DNA of 64,000 nucleotides from Elmis aenea (lineage: Eukaryota; Arthropoda; Insecta; Coleoptera; Elmidae): positions 41,546,970-41,610,969 of the forward strand of contig OX393579.1 in NCBI GenBank assembly GCA_947652605.1, read 5' to 3'. The notes beneath the pieces are model-generated. The model had not been told where the DNA came from, searched no databases, and was given only the letters and a program-made list of their open reading frames with translations. Below, piece after piece: positions 1 through 12,491 of the stretch. The translations under genes were made by a program, and so were the position numbers. Each line of letters begins with the position of its first letter. Position 1 is the stretch's first letter.

Positions 1-280
1 AACTGAACCCCCACAACACCGCCACTAATTGATTGTGGGGCTTGACATTCTCACCGAAAGTGGTAACCTTTAAGGTGGTGCTGTTGCTGTGTACCAAATT
101 TTGTTAAAATCTACTGGTTGGGAAACGGTTAAAAATTATCGATATTTTTTCGAAAATTTCAACACCCTGTATCTTTAAAATGAAGCGTTTATGGGGCCAT
201 GTTGATATGTAATATTCGCTTTAAAATGACTTTTTGTATCGACTGTTAAAAGTCCTGCTACAAAAAATTGGACCAACCTG
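1..280. mobile_element. Truncated foldback element, same family as 27420-28114
   Basis: The segment is the reverse complement of the left part of the element at 27420: shared stretches include the CCCACAA block, the AACCGTTTC block, the TTTAAAGATAC block and the sequence around CATGTTGATATGGAATATTCG. It ends in a mutated terminus (AACCTG for ACCCTG) followed by TA. The left side is cut by the window edge. No coding capacity is visible. Confidence 0.7.
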
Positions 281-1470
281 TATAACAAAACCATTATCCT
301 TCAGGATGAAGGTTTTATGATAATTTTGAACGATATCAAAAATAATGTAAAAATTATTGCCCAGGGCCCCGCAACTTCTAAGGGCGGCGCTGATTCCTGT
401 GAAAGAAGAGGATCCTGTGATTCATAGAAAAGCAAAAAATTTATTGCTTCAGTTTTCAAGCTCTTACATATGAAAGAAAGCACAGATTTCAGCTAAGAAA
501 AGTATATCTCATTATCTAAATTGACTTTAAAAATAACATTTTGTTGACATACATTTGTTCAAATGACATTTTACCTTGATATATCTTTTTCAACATTGTC
601 GAAAAGTAAGTAATTGTAGTGGTTATTATCTGTTTTATTTCTGTTTATATGTGTTATACATATACTACATTGATATTTGTGTTAACAGATAAGGTGTTAA
701 TTTTGAGTGTAAATGAAAACATCCGCATGCGATCTCCTAAACACGCAGTTTGATTTAAGATTTTTTATACATGGCCAATAAACTTGAGAAAAACGTTATT
801 TATTGTTTGCTTAAACTGACTAACATAAGAAACATATTCTCTTTTATCATGAACCTTAAGTTTATAAAAAAGAAGGAAAGATAATGCAAATATTTACATA
901 ATAATTTTTATATAAGGGTTTCCTGAGACATGAATATTATTTTAAGGGCTCCGAAAGGGTTAAAAGGTTAAGAAACGCTGACCTAAGTGTTCTCACCCCA
1001 AATTATATTGAAATGACAACATCCTCACATTCAAGAGTGTTCGATATAAACTAATTGCAGATTTTTGTGCATGTATATCACATAGTTACAAAAAAAAACG
1101 ATTTTAGTTAACAATGAAAAAACTATGATTTTAACGGCGTAGACAGAGGAAAATAACATGTGAGTACATACATGGTCGACTGTGTATTTAATCAAGTTAT
1201 ATTGTCACTAGAGCGCCCGCTGTGGGACTTTTGCATCGGACCCATTTGGGAACAAAATTGCCACGTACTGCGTGCTTGGCTAAAATGTCCGAGTGCAGAT
1301 AAAGTTACGATGTGTAAAACAACACACAAGTACGAAATATTAAAAAGGTACACAGGGTGATTGAAATTCTAGTTCCGTCAAGATAATATTGCTTAGTATA
1401 AGAAATAAAGGTTGAGTTAAATTTGGAAACGTTGCATTTTTGGCCGATCAAGAGCTGGAAGAAAATATTA
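281..1470. other. No recognisable gene
   Basis: AT-rich sequence with many stops in all frames. A 66-residue open frame at 1160-1360 has no recognisable domain and no supporting context. I see no RNA gene or repeat I can name. Confidence 0.5.
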
Positions 1471-1478
1471 CAATATAT

Positions 1479-1912
1479 CAGGGCCCGAACAGCAAAGAAT
1501 AACGGTTTAGTTCCGGTTACCGGTTCGAAAAATTAAAATTTTTTCGGTTTACGTTCCGAACCACCGGTTTTTATTTTATAATGATTCGGTAACCGGTTCC
1601 ACAACAACGGTTCAGTTCCGGTTCCGGTTCAATGCATATCTATAAATTGAAATGTCTGAAAATTCCATTTTTGGTAAACTGTAATCAAAATTAAAAAGGA
1701 AAAAATTGACAATGTCATTAACAAAAAAATTTGACCGAATCGTTGTGTGAACCGGTTGAAGCGGTTTGAACCGGTTCACACCAGTCGGTTCGGTTCGATT
1801 TTGCGGTTTTGTGATTTTTTGAATAAAAGCTTCAGTTCCGGTTAACGGTCCATGAAAAAATCACCGGTTCGTTACGGTGTTTGTTCCAGTTCCGGTTCGG
1901 TTCGGGTCCCTG
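1479..1912. mobile_element. hAT-like non-autonomous element with CCGAAC/CCGGTT arrays
   Basis: A 434-bp element with inverted ends CAGGGCCCGAAC (left) and CAGGGACCCGAACC (right, reverse complement). It is flanked by an 8-bp duplication, CAATATAT at 1471-1478 and CAATATGT at 1913-1920 (7 of 8). CAGGG ends plus 8-bp duplications are the hAT plan (known of the superfamily). The ends grade into degenerate arrays of CCGGTT/CCGAAC that fill about half of the element. The middle is unique and AT-rich. No transposase is present. Confidence 0.75.
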
Positions 1913-1920
1913 CAATATGT

Positions 1921-4900
1921 CGAATTCAACAGTGTTTGTGAATACTCGAAAGAACATAAACAATTTAAGTTTGAAAAATCGTCTCTTACATTTTTATTTA
2001 TTAATTTTTTCTTTATAAAGTGCAGTTGCACTACAAGATGGTGTTGTACATTTATTTCTACACACTAAATTTTATGGCGAAAAATTTTGGAAATAAGTAC
2101 CAAGAATTTTTAAGCATGTTTTGGAGCTGCAAGGTACTGTGATTATCTATTTTTTCTGCATCATTTTTTTAAAATAATAGTTAACTTTCTTCCCATAAGC
2201 AAATCATAGTGGAATTAAGTAATTAATCGTGCTATTTAAAATTCGTTCCACATTTTTAACCACTACTGAATCCTTACAGATATTTTTATCTGATATGAAC
2301 AATAACTCTTTATATAGCAGTTTTTGGGGGAAAAAACATTTAGGGCCAATTTCATAGCCACCTCGTTCGCATCAAATCACCCCGTAAAGTTTTTATTTAT
2401 GGTTTAGCATAAAGAAACTGTATATGCATTGCCATTAACAATCTGCGTTCACATAAATCGTTATGAAGGAGCAATAAAAGTTTAGCAGAATCCCGGAAAA
2501 TTTCGAAATGTATATGCGTCGTATATGAGTATGTGTTTATAGTTTGCAGAATCTATATCTGCTTTCACAAGAAAACATTTGGAGTTTTTTTTATTTTAAT
2601 GTAACTTATTATTAAAGTAGGTACCTAAACCTATGTCTTTCTAAGGTTAATATGGTTAAAATAAGAACTTATGTTCTACACTTATCAGTAACAACAGTAC
2701 AACAGTACAAATTACGCGAGCAGACACCAGTGTTTAACAATCCAAGCGCATTACTACAAAACTTCGAACAAAATTTTATATAATCATTGTAGTTTTTATA
2801 AATCGTAGATCATCAACGGCAAGTGTCATATTTTTAGACTGTCAAAATGACGTGATTGCACGCGCCTTTCACGTTGTCCAATCCAATGTACATTAGGTCG
2901 AAAATATAAATTTGGAGAGGGATTTAAATATTTTGGTCTTGACAATTTTTTGACGAATTTCGGCGACCAGTGGCGTTACTTTCATATAGAATAAACCACA
3001 CCCCTGAAGCACCACTCTGACAGTACTTGTAAAATTTGAAATAACACATTAATCTAACAGGTAGGTTAGGTGAAGGAAATTTTCTGACAAAATATAACTC
3101 ATGCAATGCAAATAATCAATAATTTTTGACAAACCTTTACTCATGCAAGTTGAGTCAGAAAAAAACACGAGTGCACAACTTGCATTCGAGCATATTTACC
3201 AAAAATTATCGATAATTTTCAATGCACTTGTTATATCACTACTGATAATTTAATTTACCCTTTTTTTCCCCAAGTCAAAACTGACTTACCTTATCTAGCT
3301 CTAACTGTCTGTCAGTCGCCATCAACAACGTGAAGAAAATAAATTTCCAGACGTACCAGCATTTATAACAGCACATCAATTATCTGTACACTTCGCCACT
3401 ACAAATTCCCTTAACTATAAAATACACGGACCAAGTATCGTTGTCATTGTCACTTAAAAAACTATGCGGCGGTGCATTGAAAATTCCAGCAATATCGATC
3501 CAATCGATCAATAGTAAACTCGACGTACTTGCGCTGCGTCAAATACACATAATGAATGATAATTGCCAGCTTAAGCAGTAACGTTGTTCTAAGCTCATAA
3601 CTTGCGTCCCTCAAAATAAGACCGATTGTCCATCGCATTGATTTGACGCTTGATCTGTCTGCTACGTGACATTTATTTGCAGTGATAAAACTTGACGCAG
3701 TAAAACTGAAGTATTAAATTGTTCCGCCACAAATTCCTCCACTAATGATAAAGATGCACTCCGACCTTAAATACATGCTTCGGTTTGGCGTTTGGCGTGA
3801 GCTGCGTCATCGTCAATAACTTAAATGTAACATAAATCACTTCGTTACATTTTTAAAAACACTACGAAATAGACATGTGGTAATATTTAAACCTAATTTT
3901 TAAATAATATTGCAATAATATTTTTTGTACGTGCAGCATGCATAGGTTTCTAGCAATTGGATACATTTTAGTTTTTAAAAGGTCTTGTAGCAGAAGTGTG
4001 CCGAGTCATTTTTTATATTGTACTTATGTAATAACGTTAAACATGTTTTAATATATTGTGACGCCCTGCCTAAGATCAATTATTTTATTTTACTGCAATG
4101 TTATTTCATTTAATTTTAAATGAATAATATTGCAACAAATGCTGATGCATCAGTTACTAAAATGTAACACTTCACAAGAGCCAAGTTATGAGGATTTCAA
4201 CTTTAGTAAAACACATTAACCTTAAAACATTACGGTTATAACTTGGGTCCTACAACGCCAGCATTTGGATTTCGTCAATCAACAAACAATTTGTTGATAA
4301 AGTTGTACATCATAAGTAGAACAAACTTCTCGCACAAATATGTGTTTATAGGAAAGAATGACAAAGATGCAACTACAATAAAAAAGGGATAGCAACAGGG
4401 AACCTAAAATCTTAGGACAATCGCGCTTGGGTAGTTACAAGAAACCACCGAGAAATGTACAGCCAGTCGATAAAATAAAGTAGTTTGTTATTAAAATTGT
4501 TTTGTCTTTTATTTGTTTCTTACGGTGTACCAATTGCTCTAGACCTGTGTACTACGTAAAACAACGTTTGAGAGTCCAACCACATTACAAAGAAGATCAC
4601 GAGCCATAATTAACAACAATAAATATGAGTAATAAGTACTCTTCCACAACAGTGCGGCCTATGTACAGTACGGTCAGTCAAAATATTTGACTGTTTATGG
4701 TAAAATATGTAATTAATTTTTTTCTTTCGTTAAACATAATAACTTTATACACGTGGGAAAAATGTCACCTGTAAATCTTTTAAAAAAGAGAGAATTCGTT
4801 CCTCCATTATTTATTATGTCACTAATTATAAAATTGATATAATTGAAGCAGACTAAAAGTAAAAAAAAATAATCGCTTTAAGCATTTTTAATTTTGCAAA

Positions 4901-5345
4901 ATACGAAATTAGGTTTTTAAAGCAAAATAGTACTTACATCTTACATCAAACGACTGCAAAATATTACGAAACGTAAAAGCGTTTGTGAGGCAAAAACAGA
5001 AATTGCCTAGAAATATGAGCTCTTGAGTAAATACATTTCTACCTCTTTAAAAATTATAATTTAAACTTCTCAATTGCTTCAAAGACTATACTTAGGTACA
5101 TAGTCGTAAAAATATCAATTTTAGCACCGGGTTGTAATTTCAATTAATCAATCAAGATATTATTTCGTTCCACCTAAACATATTTTTAACCCCTTACCGC
5201 ATGACTTTTTAAATTTTCAAATAAAAAATTATGAATGTGTACAATATATTACAGAATGCTAAAAAAAATATTTTTATTTTAAGACGAAATTGTTTAACTT
5301 TTCTGGTTTTTTTCTAATATGTAACATCATGCATATACAATTATA
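1921..5345. other. Long stretch without recognisable genes
   Basis: AT-rich sequence. Open frames at 1877-2068 and 2924-3106 show no domain. The only structure I can name is a dispersed repeat at 4555-4690. The moderately GC-richer part at 3280-3790 could be a diverged repeat or regulatory DNA, but I see no motif that supports either. Confidence 0.4.
4555..4690 (+). repeat. Dispersed repeat shared with 17968-18090
   Basis: Both loci contain AAACAACGTTTGAG, GTCCAACCAC, GCCATAATTAA, AATATGAGTAATAAGTACT and GGTCAGTCA in the same order. The identity of the parent element is unknown. Confidence 0.65.
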
Positions 5346-5983
5346 CAGGGTGGTTGATTGAGACCGGTACTTAAGAAGATATGACAAATTAAAAACGGTA
5401 TTAATCTGAAATTTTGGTTATGACCATAATGGCATCTGATCTGTTTAATGAAAATAATTTCAAGATGGCGACATTTCCGGATATACGGGAAGTTGACGTC
5501 AACTTTCTTATTTCAAATACAATGGTCTATTTTTATTGCGTATTTGGATTTAAAACGTTATTTTAGAGGGACTTTCTTTAGCATTCCCTATACCTAAGTG
5601 CAGTCGTTTTTCATATTTTTGGACATTTCTGAAAATTTTTGATTTTCATTGTGATGCTTAATATTATCTACCGCCGCCATTTTTTAAGAGAAAACCTTCA
5701 AATTTGGACTATGCATAGAAGAAACCTTGGAGTTCGTGCTGAAAATTTTACAATCGATGCATTACTTACAGGGTGTCCAAAATTTTATTTCTTTTTGATA
5801 CAACTTCAGACCAGTATAACTCGTTTATTTCAAATACTACAATGCCCAATATTTTTTTTTTCATTTTATAATGCAACATTAAATATTGCATCAATCTGTA
5901 TTGGCGTTTCCTATAAGTACCTATCTGTTCGAGATTAAGAATTTTTGATAAAGTTGAGAGAAATTGAAACATTTTTGAATAGG
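5346..5983 (+). mobile_element. Foldback family fragment (copy of the 62475 family)
   Basis: It starts TA-CAGGGTGGTTGATTGAGAC and runs parallel to 62475-63113, including ATGACCATAATGGCATCTG, CAAGATGGCGAC and the internal TACAGGGTGTCCAAAATT block at 5769. It stops abruptly at 5983 where a GGAGTC-rich element begins. Only the left arm is present, and the transposase part seen at 63187 is absent. Confidence 0.75.
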
Positions 5984-6284
5984 TCGAGTCGGAGTCGGAG
6001 TCGGAGTAGGAGTCGGAGTCGGAGTAGGAGTAGGAGTAGGAGTCGGAGTCGGAGTCGGAAAAAATGTACCGACTCCCACTTCGAGTATGACAAAAAATTG
6101 CGAGGTGGTCCTTTCCCATGAAATTTAAACTTAAATTTTAAATCATTTCTTTATATTTATTTCTTTTTTTTATATTACACTCACCATAAAATATCTTAGT
6201 ATTTAATTTTGTCTGAGTCGGAGTCGAACTACTAAAATTATCAGTAGTTGGAGTCGATTTTTTTTTACCGGCTTCGCAGCCCTG
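5984..6284. mobile_element. GGAGTC-array element, hAT-like right end
   Basis: The left part is a GGAGTC/GGAGTA hexamer array (about 5984-6058), followed by AT-rich sequence, then a second GAGTCGGAGTCG segment and a terminus GCAGCCCTG at 6284. The same terminal segment occurs at 21121-21202. The left CAGGG end and the target duplication are not visible, so the element is probably truncated. A 117-residue open frame on the minus strand rich in Ser-Asp-Tyr is only the hexamer array read as protein. Confidence 0.6.
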
Positions 6285-7304
6285 GTTAGAACTCTATTCG
6301 CTCTTAACACAAAACCTAATAATAAATTCGTTATAACCCCCTAATTAAATATCGTGTTTTAGCTGTCAAGTATTGGCAGCCCTGTTAATAAGGTAGTTCA
6401 ACGACATTGTTTCAGTAAATTCTTCATTAGATTACGATCGGAGCTGAATAATAAATTTGACACGTAAGTTAATATTTGCTGACAATCGACAGAGGCGTTG
6501 AAGCATTCAGTCACACAAAAACGAGGAGCAAGTATTCACATTGCCCGAGTTTTGTCGCTTACAAGGAATGTACTTCAGCAACCTTTGTTCCTAATTCTGA
6601 GCCCTTGATCATATATAATTTATTTGATGGATTTAATTGAGAAGGTTTTACCCCTCGGCAATTTTATTGACGTTTTTATCGTAAGCAGTTTGTTATTATA
6701 AAAACACTGTATTTTGTATTTACAAAATTACAAAAATATAGTAAAATATGTACAACAATCAAAGGTTATAGGACAAAAAATTAATTTTTAATAACTTTGT
6801 TTGTTTGAAATCATTTAAATTGAAATATTAATTTTATTAAAATACGCAATTTTTTTAAAAATTTAACTCAAAATGAAGTACTTTCGGGATTAACAAAATT
6901 TATATTTAACATGAAATATTGTTGTTCTAACTCGTAAACAAATTTATACTAACTTTGACGAAGACTTTTTTCTCGTTTAATGAACGTTTTGCTGGTATTA
7001 TTAGGTAATCACTACTAAGATTATTGACAGAAAAAATAAGTATTATTGCATGTAATTTATTTCCAATAGCTTTGTGATCTTTTACTGTTGTTTTAAATTT
7101 ATTACGCTATTTTAAATGACAATGCTTAATTGCCTACCAGTGGCAGCTTGTAAGAACTTGCAATGGAAGGGTTGTAGCGACAAATGTAACTAAAATTTTC
7201 ACTATGGGCGAAGATTAAGAAGTCACATTACCAGTAAAAATAAAAGCAAAAATGTGCTTTATGTATACAACTATTAATTACAATTTTATTTTATCGAATG
7301 TATA
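6285..7304. other. No recognisable gene
   Basis: AT-rich, stops in all frames, no repeat ends recognised. Confidence 0.5.
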
Positions 7305-9440
7305 CAGGGATGCGCAAAAGTATGGAAACAAACAAATATCTAGAACACTATTAATTATATTTCAATGAAATTTGGTATTTGACCGTTATCGTACATTCCG
7401 GATTCGATAAAAATAATGAGGTTGCGATACGACTTCCGGTTCAACCGGAAACGGACTCAAACTTTGAAATTTTAAACGGAACACCCTGTATATTTTTATA
7501 TTTTTGGATTCCTCTTTAAATTTACTTCAAAAAATGTTTGAGGTTGTATGGGGCTTAAGTCGACCGTTTTCGTTAAAATCACATTTTTATGAAAATTTTG
7601 AGCTATACAGCATTGTTAAAAATTTTCAACATTTAAGAACTTTGAAACTGCAAGTAATTTTTTTTTTAAGTTTATGTTGACAATAAGCTTACTAACACTT
7701 TGCACAACGTACATTTAAAAAATATTATACAGGGCGTTTTTTACGCTTGTTCAAACTTGTACAACTTTAAACATCTATAACTCATTTTTCTTAAATACAA
7801 CACCCTGTATATTTTTACGCATTCTTATAGAAAATTGATTTCTCTTTCGAAAACATAAAGGCTGTTTTTCACCTAAAATTGATATTTTCCGAGATATCGC
7901 GATTTTATTGTTAATTATTAGGGCAACGTAATATTTTCAAGTAGGCTATGAAGGAAGACAGTGTTAATTTGAACAATTGAAAGAAAAAAAAAGAAGAAAC
8001 TTATAAATTTATCTTTTCCGTACAAATTTTTGACATTTTTGTTAACGAATTTAACTCCATTAGCTTTCTTTTTTGGGGGACATTTAAAATCTAATGTTTA
8101 TGCACACCCACTTGGTGATTTAGGCGAACTGAGAAACCGAATAACAAAAGAACTTGGAAGAATCTCGCCAGATGTGGTTTTAAACATTCTTACGGAATTT
8201 CGGCATAGGTTAGCCTACTGCCAAGAAGTAAATGGTGGTCATTTCGAGCATCGTATCCATTAAATTTTTGTATTCCCTATTTTGTTAATTTTTATAAATT
8301 CGCAATATTTTCTGTTCTGCGTCCTCTTGCCCAAGAAGACCGAGAAGAAACCTTGAGCGCTTCGTATCACACGACTTGGCAAAAATTAATCGGTCCTTAT
8401 CAGGGCCAAAATATTGTTCATACAATTGAGTTTGATCGTTTACAAAGTCATAATAAAACCAATAGATAAAGTATTAGGTACGCGAAAAAAAAAACGCTGA
8501 TTAAAAAAAAAATAACTGACCTGCCTTATGTTTAAATTTAAAAAAAGGTTAGGGTTGGGTCGGTTAAACCAAAAGTCGTATTGCAAACACGCAAAAAATA
8601 GTTTATAGGATTTAGTATTTGTCATCACACTGGTCCAACAAAAAAATGCATAAATAATTTAAAAAAATCTTAATTCAAAAGTAATAATGGTAAAATTCGT
8701 TAACAAAAATGTCAAAAATTTGTACGGAAAAGATACATTTATAACTTTCTTCTTTTTTTTTCTTTCAATTGTTTTAATTAACACTGTCTTTCTTCATAGC
8801 CTACTTGAAAATATTACGTTGCCCTAATAATTAACAATAAAATCGCGATATCTCGGAAAATATCAATTTTAGGTGAAAAACAGCCTTTATGTTTTCGAAA
8901 GAGAAATCAATTTTCTATAAGAATGCGTAAAAATATACAGGGTGTTGTATTTAAGAAAAATGAGTTATAGATGTTTAAAGTTGTACAAGTTTGAACAAGC
9001 GTAAAAAACGCCCTGTATAATATTTTTTAAATGTACGTTGTGCAAAGTTTTAGTAAGCTTATTGTCAACATAAACTTTAAAAAAAAATTACTTGCAATTT
9101 CAAAGTTCTTAAATGTTGAAAATTTTTAACAATGCTGTATAGCTCAAAATTTTCATAAAAATGTGATTTTAACGAAAACGGTCGACTTAAGCCCCATACA
9201 ACCTCAAACATTTTTTGAAGTGAATTTAAAGAGGAATCCAAAAATATAAAAATATACAGGGTGTTCCATTTAAAATTTCAAAGTTTGAGACCGTTTCCGG
9301 TTGAACCGGAAGTCGTATCGCAACCTCAATATTTTTATCGAATCCGGAATATACGATAACGGTCAAATATTAAATTTCATTGAAATATAATTAATAGTGT
9401 TCTAGATATTTGTTTGTTTCCATACTTTTGCGCATCCCTG
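7305..9440 (+). mobile_element. Foldback element with ~750-bp arms and TA duplication
   Basis: It begins TA-CAGGGATGCGCAAAAG and ends with the reverse complement CTTTTGCGCATCCCTG-TA. The left arm (7305 to about 8057) and right arm (about 8686-9440) match base for base apart from scattered substitutions and small indels. Arms contain internal CACCCTGTATA motifs at about 7485, 7730 and 7800 and mirrored copies on the right. The 630-bp loop carries a transposase C-terminus. Ends and TA duplication fit a Tc1/mariner-type (IS630) element; the arms look like an inverted duplication of its 3' part (inference). Confidence 0.85.
8051..8263 (+). pseudogene. C-terminal remnant of an IS630/mariner-type transposase
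   Basis: The open frame reads LTPLAFFFGGHLKSNVY, then a LGELRNRI segment and ends CQEVNGGHFEH. This is the C-terminus of the insect transposases that carry an N-terminal DUF4817 region. In the family the first motif is normally TPLDFFLWG, with the Asp as third catalytic residue; here it is Ala and the Trp is Gly, so the catalytic site is dead. The upstream two thirds of the protein are missing, because the frame runs into the inverted arm. It complements the N-terminal remnant at 63187-63567, which belongs to another foldback. Confidence 0.75.
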
Positions 9441-9640
9441 TATGAGTTGTTTCCGGGTTGGAACCACGTCGTAGGTTTCTTCATAACCGACGTTTCGTCC
9501 TCCTTAATCGGGGACATCTTCAGGGTTGTTGGTTGTTGGTTAAACAGCATACATCAATGGCTGCTTATTAAAGTTAGTCTAATTACATTCTCAATCAAAA
9601 AAAGTTAAATCCGGCGTAGAAAATTCCAAACTTTTTATTT
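9441..9640 (-). mobile_element. Penelope-like element 3'-terminal debris
   Basis: On the minus strand the sequence has a CTGAAGA box, a short GTCC...GGAC stem and CGAAACGTCGG, directly next to the foldback end at 9440. The same layout occurs downstream of the Penelope-like element ending at 26447 and at the end of the second one at 52861. Penelope-like elements are known to carry hammerhead-ribozyme motifs near their ends. No coding part remains. Confidence 0.45.
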
Positions 9641-9841
9641 TAATGTTTTTGCTCAGAGTTAACCCAAAAAATTGATTCCTTATAGATATTGAAGAAAGTT
9701 TATGTTTTTATTTTTATTCATTTTTTACATTTGCATCCTTGTTTATTTTTTCCTTTTCACAGGCTGTTTTTCTATACAATAAAAATTAAGAAACCATCGT
9801 AACTTGCGTATTATTTAAAATAACTACATCAACCCTTATAT

Positions 9842-10163
9842 ATTTGGGAATGGAAAAAAATAAGGAATTTAAATAGTTTATAGCCAGCTATAGCTTCCAT
9901 TTAAAAAATGGTAAGATTGTATCATAACTTCATAACTTTTTAATTACTTTTTTAGTAGGTATCATCGAATTTTACAACAATAATGGAGATATGGCAGTAT
10001 GACACATTATGACAAAAAACACTTTTTCCGCATAACTTAAAAACGGAAAATTATAGAATATCTAAAAAAAACTACACATTTTTGGCAATTTAACCGCTCT
10101 TCTAACTTAAATATCAAGCGAAATATCCATCATGTAATCCCATCAAATTTGGACCACTATGTA
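9842..10163 (-). repeat. Degenerate copy of the 36779-38031 foldback family
   Basis: The order of blocks matches the right half of the 36779 element: GGAATTTAAATAG, TTTCCATTTAAAAAA, TCATAACTTTTTAA, GACAAAAAACACTTTTT, TGGCAATTTAACCG and CCATC...AATCCCATC. It ends TTTGGACCACTATGTA in place of TTTGGACCACCCTGTA. Heavily diverged, so older than the other copies. Confidence 0.65.
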
Positions 10164-10840
10164 CATGCCAAGTTAACGACTACGAGCTTACAAGCTAATA
10201 TATATTATTTTGAGTGATTTATTTTCTGTTGTTTTTCAGAAAAGTTAATGATTTTTTGTTCCATCTTTACAAGGAAAAAATTTTTTGCGTTTACCTCTAA
10301 GCAAAAAATAATATTGAAATCAAAAATCGCATCGAATTTAGACCACGCATCACTCCTACTCCATATCTACTCGGCACGTCGTTTAGGTATATTATGATAG
10401 CGCTGTGGGACTGCAAACAATACAACGTATTATTTTACCAGACGCAGCCATTGTTATAAACAGTAAATTTTCGGGTGTAGCTGCAGTACAAAAACGAAAC
10501 AATGATTTTAGTTAATACGTAAACTAGTTTGAAGAGTATGCATAATTTCATTTAAATCTAGAGGAGTTGCAACCCTTGCATGGGCAAGCCGTCTTTAATT
10601 CCTACATATGCATTGTTTTAACGACAAATTGACGAAAAACTCGAACATGCAAAATTATTGCAGAGGGTTATCTACGAGAGTCGGGAAATATCTCTACAAG
10701 ATATTCTTTATAACAAAGTTCTTTATATTAAGCTATAACCTGTTGATAATAAACAGACAACAGTGTTGCTGGTAAAGTTTTTGTTTTTGTTATACCTACT
10801 TTGTTAAGTTATAAAACTGTTGTTAAAAATATCGACATAA
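10164..10840. other. No recognisable gene
   Basis: AT-rich sequence between a foldback relic and the Harbinger-like relic. No open frame or element end recognised. Confidence 0.45.
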
Positions 10841-11063
10841 AGGCCAAGCGCACATTGACACGCAGTTGACTGACGCAGGGCAGCACAGTTTCTGTGATTC
10901 CATCTTTTGAGATAAGACACCGCGAATTGAGACGCAGAGCAATGCAGCGCAGTACTGCACCGTTTTCGCCTGCTCCACACTTGTGGATCTTAACACAGAA
11001 ACTGTGTCATATCGCCACTCGCGCCCCTTTGAGTATTTTGATTTGATTGTGTCTTTTTTTTAA

Positions 11064-11195
11064 ATGGAATCATTAGAAGTAACATTAATTGAATCGTTGC
11101 GTAACTACCCTCTGATTTACGACACCTGCCATTTACAATATATGAAAACGAAATTTAAACAGGAAATTTGGATAAAAATTCACCGACCGTTTTAG
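11064..11195 (+). pseudogene. MADF/Myb-like domain N-terminus, 43 codons
   Basis: A short frame starting at an ATG reads MESLEVTLIESLRNYPLIYD and continues through YMKTKFKQEIWIKI before a stop. The spacing (LIE-x5-YPxIYD-x5-Y-x5-K-x3-W-x-I) is the first half of the MADF fold, a sequence-specific DNA-binding domain of about 80-90 residues. The rest of the domain is lost, so this is a truncated copy. The context, inside an element with Harbinger-like ends, suggests the accessory DNA-binding protein that Harbinger transposases need. A fragment of a host MADF gene is the alternative. Confidence 0.55.
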
Positions 11196-11309
11196 TGTAA
11201 ATTACGCTCCATTAAAAATTTTGAGCGGTGCAGCGCCCTCAAAAATTGTCAACAAATTAACAACTTTAAGATTCCACCGGCAATTATTTTTGAAGTTTGA
11301 TTGATAATA

Positions 11310-11650
11310 GTTTCGAAAACGTTTTGAACAAGCAAAACTTTTAAAATATTACACAGGGCGTTTGTTACGCTTTGTCAAATTCAATGGAAATAAAAAATCT
11401 GAATATTTTTTTAATTACAATAGTCTAGTATTTTTTTGTGTATTTTTGTACATAATTAAATTCTACTTAGATAATTTAAAGTTAGTTTCTAACTTATTTT
11501 TATTAATTTCCGGGCTATTGCGATTTATATGTTAATTGCAGTGGCAAATAGAATATTTCATAGTGGAGAGACAAAACTAGAGAATTTCTTGAACAATTAA
11601 AACAACAAATAAAAAATTTATTTATATTTCTGTAAAAATATGCAAAAATA
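11310..11650 (+). repeat. Degenerate arm of the 7305 foldback family
   Basis: It contains AAAATATTACACAGGGCGT, TTACGCTTTGTCAAA, GGGCTATTGCGATTTATATG and TTGAACAATTAAAA in the order seen at 7700-7990, but strongly diverged. Confidence 0.55.
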
Positions 11651-11842
11651 TATAGATTACTGTGTTGAAAAAAATAACTTTCTAATGTTTAAATATTAAT
11701 TAATTTGACAAAGCGTTAACTGCGGCGCAGAACTGCTATCCAATGTACGCGGACAACTGTGCCACATTGTTTTTATTTTTGTACTACCCTGCCTGGTCTG
11801 CTCTGCCCGTACTGCGCCACACAGTTCAATGTGCGCCTTAGC

Positions 11843-12489
11843 TTATGGTGCTACTATAATTTACTCAAGAAAATCAACAAATATCGATACCGACTTATCC
11901 ACTAGGTTGAATAATGTAAACGTAAAACGTAAATTATATCCAAAAGAAGTATTTTGCAGGTTACATGAACTTAAAACACGAAAGCAAGGTTAAAAAGCGG
12001 TGTCTAGTCTCATAAAATTGATTTAAATATCAGCAGCAAAAAATATTTTGGCCAGAATTATATTTTATAACCAGTCAATTTAGTTTGTTAATGGTTTCCA
12101 ACTTATTTTAAACAATGTATTAATCATAATCAATAACGCCGGTGTTAGCATTAAATACGGATCCAACGTTAATTAAAAATAGCTACGTAATTCATCATTG
12201 CGATAATTTTTATTTTAAACCTTGTTCCCTTTTAAAACAGCAGTGGGAAGTATCACGCTCGTTTATCACATTACTTAACTATACGAGTTCAACACGTATA
12301 CCGTAATTAAAAGTTTTTTTTTGTCCGGTCAGTGGTATCCTCATTCAGGATACTTTTATTGAAATTCCTACAGTGAAAATGAGTTATTGTGGAAAGTTTT
12401 AGTTGCATATTTGAATCTGGCATATATTAAAAAATTCAAGTACATCTGGTGGTGATAAAAAAATTAAACATGGTTGTTTAACATTTTGT
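11843..12489. other. No recognisable gene
   Basis: AT-rich, no motif or repeat end recognised. Confidence 0.45.
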
Positions 12490-12491
12490 TA

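Larger units (their letters stand above)
10841..11842. mobile_element. Harbinger-like element relic with GCGCACATTG ends
   Basis: Left end AGGCCAAGCGCACATTGAC and right end CAATGTGCGCCTTAGCT are imperfect inverted repeats, followed inward on both sides by GC-rich blocks with GCAG/CTGC motifs. A MADF-domain ORF lies inside (11064-11195). Known PIF/Harbinger elements encode a Myb/MADF-like DNA-binding partner beside the transposase, which supports the assignment; the transposase itself is not visible. A clean 3-bp target duplication is not seen. A degenerate foldback arm lies inside at about 11310-11650. Confidence 0.5.

Noticed and set aside
1495..1912. CGGTT satellite array
   Set aside because: The repeats lie within a unit with CAGGG ends and an 8-bp duplication, so a transposable element is a better explanation.
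5766..6119. 117-residue Ser/Asp/Tyr-rich open frame
   Set aside because: It is the GGAGTC array read on the minus strand plus repeat sequence; no domain.
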